Notes under the pieces: model-generated
What the model saw: the letters and a program-made list of their open reading frames with translations, nothing else
What the model was told of the DNA's origin: nothing
Databases searched by the model: none
Shown: positions 10,611 to 24,518 of the stretch, one piece after another
Layout of the letters: every line of letters starts with the position of its first letter
Numbering within the stretch: the stretch's first letter is position 1
Source: Zygnema cylindricum
Lineage: Eukaryota; Streptophyta; Zygnematophyceae; Zygnematales; Zygnemataceae
NCBI GenBank assembly: GCA_037447655.1
Contig: JBBHKE010000934.1
Location: 47,995 to 111,994 of the forward strand
Reading direction: 5' to 3'
DNA: 64,000 nucleotides
Program-made: the position numbers and the translations under genes

Positions 10611-11503
10611 CCTGGACTCCCCTGAGTCCGCAGCAAAAATAATCACTGAAAATGGTGAAGTAATTTGATAGTTATGGCTGGCCAAAGTTTGCCATTTATA
10701 CAGGGTGCTCTGTAGGAGAGGCAGCTACCTACCCAAAATTTTCTAAGTCCTATTTCCCATCTAAAACTTTATCTACTGAAGTACGGCACGAATCAAATTA
10801 CTGTGTCGTATAAAAAAGTACAGGTGCCGGTGTACTTTATGTACGACCATTGTACGACATGGCCAAAATGTCGACACGTGTCAAATCAAGATTAGTTCAT
10901 GTAATCTCCAGAATTCCCGTAATCCAATGTTATCACGCCACGTGTCATCTGACGTGGCAAAGACCGTAAAACGCCAAAAGTGCCTTTTTCGTGATCGCGG
11001 CGCCTATCGCGGCCGTCCGATCAAAACCGGCTATAATCCTAGCCGCTGAAATTTGACGCGCGGTATTTGTTTTGCTATCAAACAAATGCGCGATATCCGT
11101 TCTGTCCCCATACCGTACTTCATACTAAATCAAATTGTATCTATGCGCTAAGTATCTATTCGCCGTTAAACGAATTAATCTACATGTGACTCTTTATATA
11201 TTTATCAAACCCTATATATCGTAATATGTGTCCTAGACTTAACGGCTAGAGCTAACGACTACTTCAAATTGAAGGACGGCAAGGACCAGGATCAATTCCT
11301 GGGTCAGTCAACTAAATTTTGTTAAGTCTACCTAATTTACCCCCTGTCTTCTCTAGAGAGCTTAGGCAGCCATGGCTCTAGCTCCCTATCCAGCCTTTAG
11401 TGACTACAACAAGTGTGGGGGCTTGGAGAGGGGAGTTAGAGGCAGACTGCCTCTGCCTTTTTCTATCCTATTTACAGACCTAGAAAATACACAAATATCA
11501 ACA
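10611..11503 (-). repeat. partial copia-type LTR (subfamily B2), interrupted by the gypsy element
   Basis: It is closely similar to 47011-48052 and more distantly to the copia A LTR. It begins TGTTGATATTTGTG at 11503 on the minus strand and shows the family landmarks: a CATGGCTGCC block, a tRNA-like block (11231-11305) and a conserved 3' part. The 3' end is missing because the gypsy LTR starts at 10610. Confidence 0.82.
11231..11305 (+). other. tRNA-like block inside LTR B2
   Basis: The A-box-like TAGACTTAACGG is followed by CCAGG-ATCAATT-CCTGG, a perfect 5-bp stem with a 7-nt loop, as in a T-psi-C arm. It is antisense to the LTR. A parallel copy is at 47781-47858. Confidence 0.45.
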
Positions 11504-14500
11504 CTTTTTAGTTATTTTCAACAAGTATATCCATATAGGGGTATAATCACTATATAAGGGACTAAACAATGTCACTACCAAATAGAATGGATCACCAGTG
11601 GACGTAGCTATTATAAGTTTAGCGCAGCCATATCTGCTCCCTCCTTTCGCATGTATTTCATATCCATTCTGTACAGGTTAGTAGCCCATCCGAAGGACCA
11701 ACGTACTGCCCAATTGTGAATATAACCGTACGACTTGTACGACAACTTGCAAAAGGTACTTCATCGTAAATAAGCTTAATTGTATGCACACTGGGCAATC
11801 ATTATGTAACCCTCGAAGTTACATTGCGACAATAATTGTACATTTAACCAGGTCATCACGCATTGTCACATGTCATTCTAAATGTCACCGACAAAGATAT
11901 GGCATCCGATATGGACAAGTTGGTACCTCAATCGACGCGTTGTCCTGTACTGTACACCGTGTATCGCTATTAGGGCTAATATTTTTTATCCATTTAACAT
12001 CTTTTCTACGTACACACTTATCTGAATTACAATTTGAGGCTTCCAATCAGAAGTTGAGAATCTTACCTTTCAATATCCATCGTCAGATCTATAATCCAAC
12101 ATATGTGTAGGAAGAAAACATGTATTAAGTGGCAAAAAAATCATTATCCCAAAGTGCGATTCACGGTATACTGTACTGTAATGTTTTGAATCTTACATTA
12201 CCAAGTGATGCTGCCACTTGTGCGATCTCCACACGATTTGGTTGTATGGACAAACGCACTGGTGGACCCCCCCCCTTCTTATTGGTTTCTATACTTCAGC
12301 GTGGCCGCCATCTGTTGGCTTCCAACAATGCTACATCTGTTGGCTTCCAACAAAGTCAACAATGCTACAGTAATGGTGCGAAACATAGTTCAAAAGTAGG
12401 CGTTTAATGGTAGGCCTTTTGGACGACGCCTTTATTGTAAGTTGTGTTATGGGCTTTTCATGTGATCTTGTTAGATCGCTACTTTGATCAGCGACCGTCC
12501 GATCGTCTGAATCTTACAGTGTAAATAATTTATTTTGTCTGAATGTTTTAATTGGTCCAATTTTTGGTCCTAATGTTTTAATTTGTCCGAATAGGTCCGA
12601 ATACAATATGGGTCTTAAGTCAACATTGTATGTTTTGTGTACAATAGGCATATTGTATGGGCTTACTTTCACCTACTTTTGAACTATGGTGCGAATCTTT
12701 GGCAGCATAACAAGTACAGTACAATACACTGTCAATCGCTATAAGAGTAAAGGAATAAATAGCGTAAAAAAAAATTAGTGATATTAACACTAATCGGGAT
12801 TTTTTTTTTTTGAAAAAAAAATATATATTAACTTATCCCTAACTGTAATTTGGGTTATCTTGAATAATATATACCCGCCCTTTTGATGTCTACAATATTA
12901 TGGGTATCCATACAAAATGTGACAATTCGTACGTCCTCGCGCTGTTCACACGGTCAACGGACGAACATATGAGAACGTGATTTTTGTCAACGAGTTTGTG
13001 TCTCTTTCTTCCAGTGCACATTCACATGTGTGTTAAGTGTCTTTTTATGCCTTTGTAATTCAAAAAGTACCGTTTGGTATGGAGATACCCTGTCCGTACG
13101 CCACAGTATTTCCATCGCAGTTTACTTCTATTATTAACGCTAATTGAAAAAAAACCTTAATTAGAATAATGGAAAAAATAGAATTATGGATTGTATTTCA
13201 TGTTTTTTTTTTTTAAAAGGGCACCGAATTAGCGTTATTTACTCTAATAGGGATTAGAGGTAAACTGAACTTGGCACGCCCAAAGTCTGAACGTGGAGCA
13301 ATGGATGAAAAATAGTAAAATACGAAATTTCAAGTGGAGTACGGTTGCGTTCGAAAAATACAAGTTTTAGAGCCCGTACTTTTGAAAAAAAAAACTTCCG
13401 CATTTTACTGTTTTCTTGAATCCGTCAACTAAACTACCCATCGTTATTAGGTTAAGGATATAATAGTGTTGATGCGATTCTGGAACATATGATACTAATT
13501 TAGTGCAAGGAAACGGTTCAGGTTTTAGTCCTTTCCCTTAAATAGTGATGCTAAAACCAATATATAATTCCAGGCAACAGAATTGGATTGGTTTTACTGA
13601 CGCTGATAACAATGGGAAGTGCATTAATAGCAAATTCACTTACTATACTCAAATATTTAAGGAATAAAAGGGTTAACTACACACTATGCTAATTTGTTAG
13701 ATATGTAAGAAAAACTATATGATATACGTTTCAATTTTGGCGTTACAATGTTGATAAAATGAACATACCATTGCACGCTTTAACAAGTAAATGACACATT
13801 GTGAATTCACCATAATTGATTTTTTTTTTCAACCGCGCACTCGCTTTTGCTGATTTTTTGCCATATGGATGATATCACTGAATGAATCAATTGAGCCATA
13901 CTCATTCGCCAAACTTCAAACCAACTTTGTACTCAAAGTCGCACCTAATGTACTCACTGTAACTAAATAATGCGTACAATCGTGATTTAGTTTACTAACC
14001 TCAAGCACAAACCCATTAAGCCACCCACATTAGAAGAAATTGAAGAGCACGATTATAAACACACAAGATCCACAAGAAGGCCACAAGTACCCTTAAATTA
14101 AGAACGTGTCGAGAGTGAATTTGACAATTCGTGTTTGATTGCAAATATTGCCTCGCTACCTACGATAGCCATGGCATCATGTACCATTTCAAGTGCAATT
14201 GATCTCCCCACACCGAACAAGCAACAAAGCAAATAGACGGTGATCATCTATAGGTTAACCACGAATGAAGTGTGGCTTACCTAAAAGTGAAGGGTGCGAC
14301 AAGTCGAGCCGTACAAGAAGCGCAAAAGAAACTTGAGGAAAAAATAAATAGAGGAGCAACATTTCAAGCTCTAGCCCCTAGCCACGAACAAGATAAAAAT
14401 CAACCCTGCGCTAATCCACCAAAATGAACAAGAGAATCTTTGCTGAAAGAAAGCGATCACACTCCCTTACCCTTCCCAAGCTCTTTGTGGTTCGACACTC

Positions 14501-15240
14501 TTATGGAATTTAGGTTTAAAGCATAGTGTACAACTTTTTCAATGAGATAGTATGCTACTTCAAGCCTAACATTCAAATTGTAGCGCTCGAAGAATCTTTG
14601 ACTCTTTGAAAAACCTGAGGCAAGTTGGGTTAATCACGCGTTTTTAATATCTGATGACAAGCGTAATCCATGAGCGTACTCCACGAGCGTACTCCACGGT
14701 ACAGTTAATAACTTATCAATTTGTTCGAAAGTACACCAGACCAAACCCTCCTTCAAACATCTCTGAGGAATTAAACATTCACATTTCGCATTATGACCTA
14801 TCGTCCTTTCCTTAGCTTTTTTCGAACCTTGGATGACACCATTTTCCAAAGTTTTGACGAATCCTTGATTAGCGATCGACCTTAATTAGAAAAAAAATAT
14901 TCATCAGTTTACATACAAGTATAAAAAGTTACGCTGAACCTGTAAACTAAGCATTTAAAGCTTAAGACGAGCATCGCACAAAAAATCCACATTTAGAATT
15001 CAAGTTAAACATAAATCGTCCCATCAAACCTACACATGAACTTTAAAGTAGACCAATAATTTTAGAAATAGACTTTAAGCTAAACTTAGACATACAAATT
15101 AGCTTCAGTAACAACCTGAATTCAAACATTAACCATAATTAGATTTCCCACTTTGCATAGCCTTTTCGACTGTTTTGAAATTAAATTTTCCAAAGGGCAC
15201 TGAAAACACCAAGAAAATGGCCAATTCGATTAACGTTGAA
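11504..15240. other. AT-rich intergenic region without a recognisable gene
   Basis: All open frames are short and unlike known proteins. The region holds one fold-back MITE (11955-12168) and decayed relatives of the CACCGTG-ended repeats near 12730-13260. An 18-bp direct repeat, TCTGTTGGCTTCCAACAA, occurs twice near 12310-12350. No tRNA or rRNA gene was recognised. Confidence 0.6.
11955..12168. mobile_element. fold-back MITE, CACCGTG family type 1, copy 1
   Basis: 214 bp with ends CACCGTGTATCGCTATTAG and (inverted) GCGATTCACGGTA, flanked by TA on both sides. The inverted arms extend inward to include the ACATCTTTT...GTACACACTT block, so nearly the whole element can fold into one hairpin. The right terminal G is mutated to A. 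Confidence 0.75.
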
Positions 15241-15249
15241 GGTGGTGTG

Positions 15250-16200
15250 GATAGAAATAAATATCCTTCTCTCTTTTCTTTTCCTTCTTACTCCCAGTCT
15301 CCCTTCTTTTTCCTCTTTTATCACTTCTCTCACTCGTGCTTTATATCCTCCTCCGTCTTTTTTCCCACTCCCTTTTTTTTTAAGGTTTTTTAACATTTTT
15401 TTCCAACATGCTTTCTATCCTTATCCCTTGTCCTTTTCCCACTCTCCCACTCCCTCTTCCTGTCGCTAATTTTCAAGCTCTTTTATCACATCTCTATAAT
15501 TTTCATATCCTTCTTCAACTTATTTTCTATCTCCCTCTCTCTCTCCCTTGTCATTTAAGCCCATTTATCCATTCTCATTAAAAATTTCTCCCTCTTGTTT
15601 TCCCCTCTCCCTCTCTTTCCTCATTTCATCTAAGCTCTTATATCGATTCTATATGTTATGTTTCATATCCCCCCCCTCATCCTTGTTCTCTCTGTTTCCC
15701 TCTCCTCTTTTGAACAACTTTTTAATCACTTTTATTTCTCTCATGTTTCATATCCTTCTCCCTCTTCTTTTCCTTTCCCTCTCACTCTCCCTTTTGTTAA
15801 AAGTGCTTTTGTCTCTTCTATCTCATCTTTCACATCCTTCTCCTTTTTTTTTCTTTCTCACTCTTTTTCTCCCTTTCCTCTTCTCTCCCATGCTTCATAT
15901 CCTTCCTCCGCTTCTCTTTTCCCTTTCTCTCTCCCTCAATATGTTTTTTTCAGCTCTATTATCAACTCTCTCCATTTTACGGTACATACCTTCCCCCCTT
16001 TTGTTCCCCTCTCCCTCTATCTCTTTCTTTTCTTTCATTCATGTCATTTTCCTAATTTTTTTCCCTCTCTTTATTTTTTTCACAATGCTTTAGAGTTATT
16101 TTATTGATGTTCTCCTTCTAATGCTTTATATCCTCTTCTTTATTTTTTTCCCTCTCCATTTTCCCCTCCGTATTCTTTTGACCTTTCAACACTCACTCTT
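15250..16200. repeat. polypyrimidine-rich tract (plus strand)
   Basis: About 0.95 kb of CTCCC/TTCTC/TTTC-type sequence, giving spurious Ser/Leu/Phe/Pro-rich frames. No gene is supported. The next stretch, 16200-16690, is ordinary AT-rich DNA with nothing recognisable. Confidence 0.8.
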
Positions 16201-16689
16201 TAGAGATAGTACGCATTCATAACCATATTGCCCAAACAGAGAATGACAAATGATGCTCATTAGTTCATGGCTTGAACAATGTTGAGAACCAGGATAAAAC
16301 GTAAAAAAAATGGGACAATCAGTGTTTGATCCTTGGTAAATGGACAACATGGTCTTGGTCTAATTTGCAAAAAAACGATACTTTATTAAGGTTGTCAATC
16401 TGCAGGAGAAGAGCTAAAAGCTGATACCACGCAAAACGAGGTGACGAACGGAGGACACTTAGGTTGCACAGTAACTAAACGGAGAGGAGTACGGATGTTC
16501 GTTCGACACATTCAACTTCCCCACAAAGACATCATTGGGCCAAATACACCTTTTTTAACTGCCGATGTGAATGAGCTCAAGGGGAAATGCAATCAAAATC
16601 ATGGGCGTAACATGATGTGCGGTGTTAAAGTGATTCAATAATGGGCAAACAGATCAATAGTATTATTTTGCATATGAACATGTAGCATA

Positions 16690-17035
16690 TTTTTTTCTCT
16701 CGCCCCTTCTCCCTCTCCCTCGCCTCTTTGCTTCTCCCCCGCCCCTTTGCCTCTCCCCTTCTCTCCCCCCCTCCCTCTCAGTGTTTGTCTCTTTATCCCT
16801 CTTTCCCTATCCCTCCCTCTCTTTCTCTCACTCCCTCCCTCCCTCACTCACTCCCTCCCTCCCTCCCTCCCTCCCTCCCTCCCTCCCTCCCTCTATGTTT
16901 GTTATTTGTCTCATTTTGTCCCTCTTGTCTTTCCCTAACTCTCTCTGTTGCTCTTTTTCTCTCTTTATGACTCTTTGTCCCTCTCTCTCTCTCCTCCTCT
17001 CCCCCTCTCCCTTCCCCCCTCTTTTCCCTCTCTAC
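16690..17035. repeat. CT-rich tract with (CCCT)n microsatellite
   Basis: Plus-strand pyrimidine tract, with a clean CCCT/CCTC tetranucleotide run at about 16838-16892. It ends abruptly near 17036, where the purine-rich tract takes over within a few tens of bases. Confidence 0.85.
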
Positions 17036-17049
17036 AAATCTAGGGTGGC

Positions 17050-18560
<1,511 letters not shown>

Positions 18561-18988
18561 AAGGATTTATACATTGAAAAGAAGGGTTGAAACTGTAGAA
18601 AGGGAAGAACAAAGAAAAATCACCTGAATAGGATTAAACCACTAAATACAAAACTCACAAAAACCACAAAAAGAAAATAAAGAACGAATAAGAAAAAAAA
18701 AAAAAGGGCAGTGGGCTTAAACAATTTTTTTACATTCACATAAAAATAGAAACATAAACCCAGACCATGCCCCAACTGCCCAAAAAACAAAAAAACAAAA
18801 AAAAATAACCTCTATAGGATCCCCTCCCTCCGCCTCCTTTTACATTCCCCTCCCTCTTCCCCTCACTCTGCCCCTCACCATCCCCTTTCTACCCCTCTAC
18901 CCCCCCCTCCCTCCCTCCCGCCCTCCCTTTCCCTCCTCCCTCCTTCCTCCCCATCCTCCCTCCCCCTCCACCCTCTCCTCCTCCTCAC

Positions 18989-19384
18989 CTTCATTCCCGC
19001 CTCACAATGCCCGAAAATCATACACCCCATATACGTCGACGTCGACGTGACATTGAAAAAGAATCTTGCCTCGACTCTCGCCGTATCGTTCGGAAGAAAT
19101 GTCACATTTTCGTAATTGCACACTTCGAAATCGTCAAAAGTCGAGAACTGACCAATCAGGTGATAGTGCTCACAGTATTTAAAAACTACGACGTCACCGA
19201 CGTACAACGGATTGTCCATCATCCATAAAGTGAAATTGACGTCTTGGTGGGTCCATGGGGAACTATCTTTTGCATTCGGGTCGGCGACAATAATATAGCG
19301 CGTGTCGGAGAAGCGGGGAAACGCGGTTAGGAGTAACACGGTGGCAAACGCAGCGAGGACGCACATGCGGAGGGTGTGGTTCAT
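18989..19384 (-). CDS. phytocyanin-type blue copper protein, first exon
   Basis: The exon encodes 132 residues from ATG 19384 (A at -3). Residues 1 to about 28 form a secretion signal with a Leu/Ala-rich core. The mature domain opens with RYIIVAD and carries YVGDVVVFKY, typical of phytocyanins. Copper ligands can be assigned as His75, Cys121, His126 and Met131, and Cys89/Cys127 form the expected disulfide pair. These proteins are secreted or membrane-anchored small redox or cell-wall proteins. NXS/T sites occur near residues 50, 93, 99 and 111. After GHCEAGMK the frame enters Arg/Gly low complexity, and AAG|GTGAGG is a good splice donor, so I end the exon at 18989. No convincing second exon is seen to the left, where the DNA is simple sequence. 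It could be an intact gene with a distant exon or a truncated copy. Confidence 0.8.
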
Positions 19385-19718
19385 TTTTGCGGTTGGGTTA
19401 GGTGAAATGGGGAAAAAGAAGGGTGAGGGAGGGGGAATTTTATGGGGAGAGGGAGAGGGAAGGAAGACGGGTGGGAAAGTTGTGGAAAGGAATAGAAATA
19501 GTAAAAAAAAGTGTGCGAGGGTTAATGAGAGGGAGAGAGAGAGATTGATGAAGAATGGGGGAGTGATGAGGTAAGGTATTGAGAGGGAGAAAGGGAGGGC
19601 AGGGAGAAGAGAGTGGACAGTGTGGAGGACAGAGTAGTGACCTTGACATTCGTAATGCGACGGGAAAATGTCGATAGGGAAGACCGCGTAAATTCGGTTA
19701 GAAGGAGACGCGGGAATC

Positions 19719-19730
19719 TTTATATAAAAG
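19719..19730 (-). promoter_or_regulatory. TATA box of the phytocyanin gene
   Basis: The minus strand reads CTTTTATATAAA, about 340 bp upstream of the ATG. The intervening leader is pyrimidine-rich on the coding strand, a common feature of plant 5' leaders. Confidence 0.5.
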
Positions 19731-20046
19731 TGATGCCCGCGTGATTCCAAGTTTTGGAGATACCAAACTTTACAGGTACAATATTTGACTATATGCACAT
19801 ATTAGTGTAGTTTTTTTATCGTCATAGCGTACCATCTTGTTCAAAGGTATACAAACCGCGTTGTTTGAAAAGAGGTACCAAATGCATAAAACGCACGCAT
19901 GAAACGTCAAAAAAATATTGAACATGCGCATGTAAATAATGTACTGTTTAAACTTTAAAGTGTTTATGAAATGTGTTGATAGTCCATTACTTTAATAAAA
20001 AACAAAATAGAAAAACGTTCAATCAAAAATTAAGACTACAACTTAT

Positions 20047-20935
20047 GGTGTACTTCCATCGGACTTAAAGTGAGGTTGTTTAAAAAAAGCGAGCCTCTCC
20101 GTACTAGGACGTACCTCTTGTTTTGTTTTATCTGCAAACAACGTTAGAGAATCTTGCCAATTTGCTCCAACGGTGTGGGAGGTAACAATGACTGTTGGAT
20201 ATTCATTAGAAAAGCCTTCGCTTCAAAAGTTTCACCTCCACCATGTAAATGGTGATGTACTGTACTTCCACCATTTATAAAATTTCGCACACACATTTAA
20301 AAATCTAACCGAAATCACAAAAGTAATATAGTATCGCATTTGCGCCACGCTATTTTTATTAACGCCTATCAGTCAAACTATTTTTGGAAACGCTCAGAAA
20401 ATGATGCGAAATTACAGAAAAAAAACCTAAAAAAAAGGGTTGGAATTTGACAAGGCGTCTACAAAGAGTACAAAAGTTGTGTTGTACGATGACATGGTGC
20501 GCAAGTCTATGGGACGCAAATGAAGATTTTACGTTAAAATTGACCAGTGTGGAAAGCATTAACGATTTTCAATATACGATTTTCATTTACATGATACACC
20601 GTGAATCGCTATTACCGTTATGAATTAATTAGGGTTAAAAAACAAGTAGCCTTATTAACCCTAATTGGGAATTTTGGGATTTTCAAGAAAATCATTCACT
20701 CTAATTGGGAATTTAGGGTTTTTCAAAATAGAATTAAACACTCTATTTAAGAATTTTGGTCAAAATTAGGGGGCGCCGAAATAGCGATATAACTCTCATA
20801 ACGATTTACGGTGTACCATTCAATTTATATCATGTGGATTACATACTATGCGAGATAGAACATTGTTCAAAATGTAGCATTATGTAATGTTGGCCATACA
20901 ATTACATAATTTCTTGTTAGAACTTCACTATTTAT
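20047..20935. mobile_element. Harbinger-like non-autonomous element, diverged copy, split by a MITE
   Basis: Similar along its length to 24519-25248, including AAAGTGAGGTTGTTT near the left end, a GGAGGTAACAATGA block, and CGATTTTCAATATACGAT. A 217-bp MITE (20597-20813) is nested inside it; comparison with the second copy gives the empty site. The central hairpin seen in other family members is decayed here (20235-20275). Confidence 0.6.
20597..20813. mobile_element. CACCGTG-ended MITE nested in the Harbinger-like repeat
   Basis: Ends are CACCGTGAATCGCTATTA and (inverted) CGATTTACGGTG, flanked by TA (20595-20596 and 20814-20815). The unfilled counterpart in the second copy near 25138-25142 has a single TA, which directly supports TA target duplication as in Tc1/mariner-type elements. 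The interior has several AACCCTAATTGGGAATTTT-like blocks. Confidence 0.8.
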
Positions 20936-21422
20936 CAAAACGAAACGAAACATATTGCGACGTCACTTCAAATGTCTCTCTATCTCTCTACACCGTGAAT
21001 CTATTAGCGTTAACTAAGTGTAAATAGGCGCTCCCAAATTTCGAACCTCAAACCTAAAATAGGATTAACAACTCTATTTCGTTTTAAGTTAATATAGCTA
21101 CAATTTAATGAACGTTAATAACTCTGATTTTGTCTGTTTTTATAGTGTAATGTACGAAATTTGTTAGTCGTTACTAAAATTTGTCATTTTTTTTTACACA
21201 CGTACAAAATAAGTAACAGATAAGGGCGCCAACACTAGAATTTGACTGCGTCGCCATACGAAAGAAAAATCAGATTTAATTCCCAATCATAAAGATGAAC
21301 AAAAATCGCAAGATTTTGTTCTCACATGTTCAAGAGTCGAATATGTGAACACAAAACTATTGCAGCTAGCCGACCAGAATATAGGGATGTGTATCCAAAT
21401 TAGTGTTACGTGTACAAATTAG

Positions 21423-21893
21423 TAGTGTTGTGTATTGGTAAGGTTTTGCCGATAATCGATATGTATCTTTTTTTGGCTTGCCGATAACCTATATATTTGC
21501 AAGATATATCAAAACTGGTGTTATCGCCGATAAAAAACTGATATTATCGTTTTTTTATCTCGATAACACCGATAGCGAAAGCTATCGACGATAATTGTAC
21601 GGTTCTTATTGTACAATTGTACGATTTATTACGTCGTACTAAACCGTCTTTATTCCGTTACACATAGTACGGAACAGATTGCTACACGTGGCATGCCACG
21701 CTACATACAGTGAAAAATATAATACGGTATGGTATAAAGTACTCTTATATAGTGTACTATAATTTTTCTACTTACCGCTAATATGGAATTTGTTCGTCTC
21801 CGAGCTATATATCGATATCCCCGACCGTTCGATAATCAATAACTATTGGTATCGGTGTTATCGTGATAAATTTCTTGCCGATACAAAACACTA
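21423..21893. mobile_element. hAT-like non-autonomous element
   Basis: Ends are TAGTGTTGTGTATTGG and (inverted) TAGTGTTTTGTATCGG. The flanking 8-mers CAAATTAG (21415-21422) and AAAATTAG (21894-21901) differ at one base, fitting the 8-bp target duplication of hAT elements. The interior is full of CGATAA/TTATCG words and has no transposase frame. Confidence 0.78.
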
Positions 21894-22012
21894 AAAATTA
21901 GCGCTATTTTTGTTGGCGACAGGGGTTCAAACCCAAAATAGAATTATTAACACTAATTGTTTCTTTACATTAAATTATATTTTAAACTTTAATAGCTATT
22001 CACGGTGTACTC

Positions 22013-23050
22013 CATTTTCAATACATTTCCTAGAAAATTTCCTTAAATTTTATCCATACATGAAAAGCATAATATTTTTGCGAAAAGTTCAAAAACTAAA
22101 AAAAACGCATTTTAGTAAAAAAGTCCAAATATGTACGACTCCTAAGTTGTTACCCGATACCCAATACGCGTTTACGAAAAGAAAGTTAACAAAAACTCAA
22201 TTTATAGCGACTATCCGTACCCGCCCGTACCCTAATGATTACAAAATTAGTGGTACATCTCCATTATACCTTCAAAGATACCAAGACTACAATGTACATT
22301 AATGTTGGATATTATGGACTCTACTCTCATGCGGGGCAACATCCCACATTCATTTCGTTTTACGACACGCCGCGCCGAGCGGACATCGTGTGTATAAATA
22401 TGTTTAGGGTTTTTTTCTCGTTTGTGGTTTTTTTATATAAAAAAAAACACAACCAATCAAAAACCCTAAAGATCTAACCCTAAAAATCCGCGGTGCTCGG
22501 GCGGTATCTTGCGAAGTGTGGGACATAACGCCTTATTTGGCCTTGCAAGACATCATCCCACACGGTCCACACCCCTGCGAACTCGTAAGAAACTTAGTTT
22601 GTACTGAAGTGTAACGTACATATAAAACCTGCATTTTTTTTCGTTTTCTGCTTCGTGGCTGTACCAAAATTTGTTTTTTTTTGTTTTTGAATCACCTGAC
22701 CGAATCCGACCGGCCCCAAAAATTTGGCACCCGAATCCGATAAAGATGCGACGTGGCCGGCGGAGTTAGGGTCGGGTACAGATTCGGGTACCTGATTGCA
22801 GCTCTGACGAACGGTGATTGGTTCCCATAATTTGACATGAGGGAGGAATTGTACGGTATACCATCGGTATGTCCAAAAAAGAACCTAAAATTATTGAAGA
22901 CACAAAAAGCTAGGGTTGATTCCAAAATGTTGTATGGAATAGCGTTGGTGATATATGAAAGCAGACATATGTGTCGCGTTTTTTGGGTGTCTTGGGTGTT
23001 TTGGTGTACCGTGAAAATTTGTACGGTAAGGCAACAACCTGAATGTATAG
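22013..23050. other. intergenic region, no gene recognised
   Basis: AT-rich, with short frames only. It carries GTACGG-type words and a T-rich stretch near 22640-22690. Nothing protein-like or structural was recognised. Confidence 0.5.
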
Positions 23051-23052
23051 TA

Positions 23053-23185
23053 CACCGTGAATCGTTATTAGCGTTTAGAAATTATTCGTGATAGTAATTA
23101 AATAGACTTAATAACGCTAATTTGAGTTTTGGAACATTTCAAAAAAAAAGTTTAATTCTAATTGATCCACAACGTTGATTAGGTA
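23053..23185. mobile_element. CACCGTG-ended MITE, type 2, copy 1
   Basis: Left end CACCGTGAATCGTTATTAGC after TA. The interior matches the copy at 25250-25384 in inverse orientation (TTTAATTCTAATTGATCCAC). The right end is decayed. Confidence 0.6.
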
Positions 23186-23272
23186 CACCGGATCTGCCGT
23201 AATTATATATACCGTAAAATAGGTAGACGTACAAAATATGACATACAACGTCGCGTCATTTTAATATAATTA

Positions 23273-24031
23273 GGGTGGAATTCCATTAGGCCGTCCCAGT
23301 AAATGTACGGAAAATTCTACTGGCAGCGTTTACTGGAAGACTATTCCATTTTGTCGGGCCAGTAACAAACCTTCCTCAATTATGATTAGCGCCACGTAGG
23401 TTAGAGTCCAGATTTGAAAATCTTAAATAAAATCTTCAAACGGAATGTCAGAACGAAATATCTGTACGGCCGGAGGTAGTTAATGATTCGTACGTAAATT
23501 TTGCGGCCAGATTTTTGATTTTGAAAACTGAAATCAAAATTTCGAAACGGAATGGCAAAAAGACGCGGCAAACTTTGAAGGTCGCGGCAAACTTTGAATG
23601 TCGGTGCATGTCAGACGGAGCGTGCGAAAAAAAATTCGGCTCACTTGCATCCAGCGTGGCAGGCGGCACATGGACCGTACGACGTAGGCACATGGCCTAT
23701 ACGACGTGTAGACCTGTGATCGCTTGTTCAAAGCAGATATTTTTTTTCTTTTTCACGTGTACCAATGGTACACGTCTAGTATCTTACAACTCTCCTCGCG
23801 AGGAGACTATCGTGACACTGGATGATGTGCGCGATTGCTTCGCGGATCTGAAAAAGTGGAATATCCAACGGCCAGGAATTACGCCTACATCATTGGAGCT
23901 TCCCGACAGCTTTCCAGTAACGATTTTTCGTCTGACAAAAAAAAAAATAAGGTACGGCGTGGTACGAATATGTACGAACCTGTACGGCGTCCAGTAACGA
24001 ACCACACTTTTCTTCTAATGGAATTCCACCC
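23273..24031. mobile_element. PIF/Harbinger-like non-autonomous element with TTA target duplication
   Basis: 759 bp with perfect 17-bp terminal inverted repeats, GGGTGGAATTCCATTAG, flanked by TTA on both sides (23270-23272 and 24032-24034). A 3-bp TTA/TAA target duplication is the hallmark of PIF/Harbinger elements. The interior has a CTCGCGAGGAG palindrome near 23796-23806 but no transposase-like frame. Confidence 0.85.
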
Positions 24032-24065
24032 TTAGTGTTATTAACCCTAGTTGCAGTGAACACTA

Positions 24066-24178
24066 CACCGTGAATCGTTATTAGCGTTATGTACTCTATA
24101 TCAGCGCCCCCAAATTTTGACCTCGAAACCTGAAATAGAATTAACATCACTAATTTTTCTTTGACGCTATTTACGGTT
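24066..24178. mobile_element. CACCGTG-ended MITE, type 3
   Basis: Starts CACCGTGAATCGTTATTAGC directly after TA. The interior (GCGCCCCCAAATTTTGACCTC) resembles 20991 onward and 21900-22012. The right end, TTTACGGT, is imperfect. Confidence 0.5.
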
Positions 24179-24518
24179 CTGTAAATTAGCGTTAACAATT
24201 ATAATGTACGCATTTCCTGAATAGTGTGTCGTACATAAGGTGTTTGTTTGTACATAAATGAACTTCGTTACAGAAAATCGTACGACAAAGTAGTTAACTT
24301 ATGTCGGTTGCATACAAAATCGCTTATTATAAATTGTTTTGATCTCGCACCTATTTTGGTGTATAAGCATGAACGGCGTATTAATTACTATCCCGGAAAC
24401 CCAAATTAGAATAATGGATTAATTATAGTAAAAGGACGCGACGTTGTACGAATTGTCAGCTTTTGTATTTCTACATATTTTACTGTATATATAATTACGG
24501 CAGATCCGGTGTATCTAA

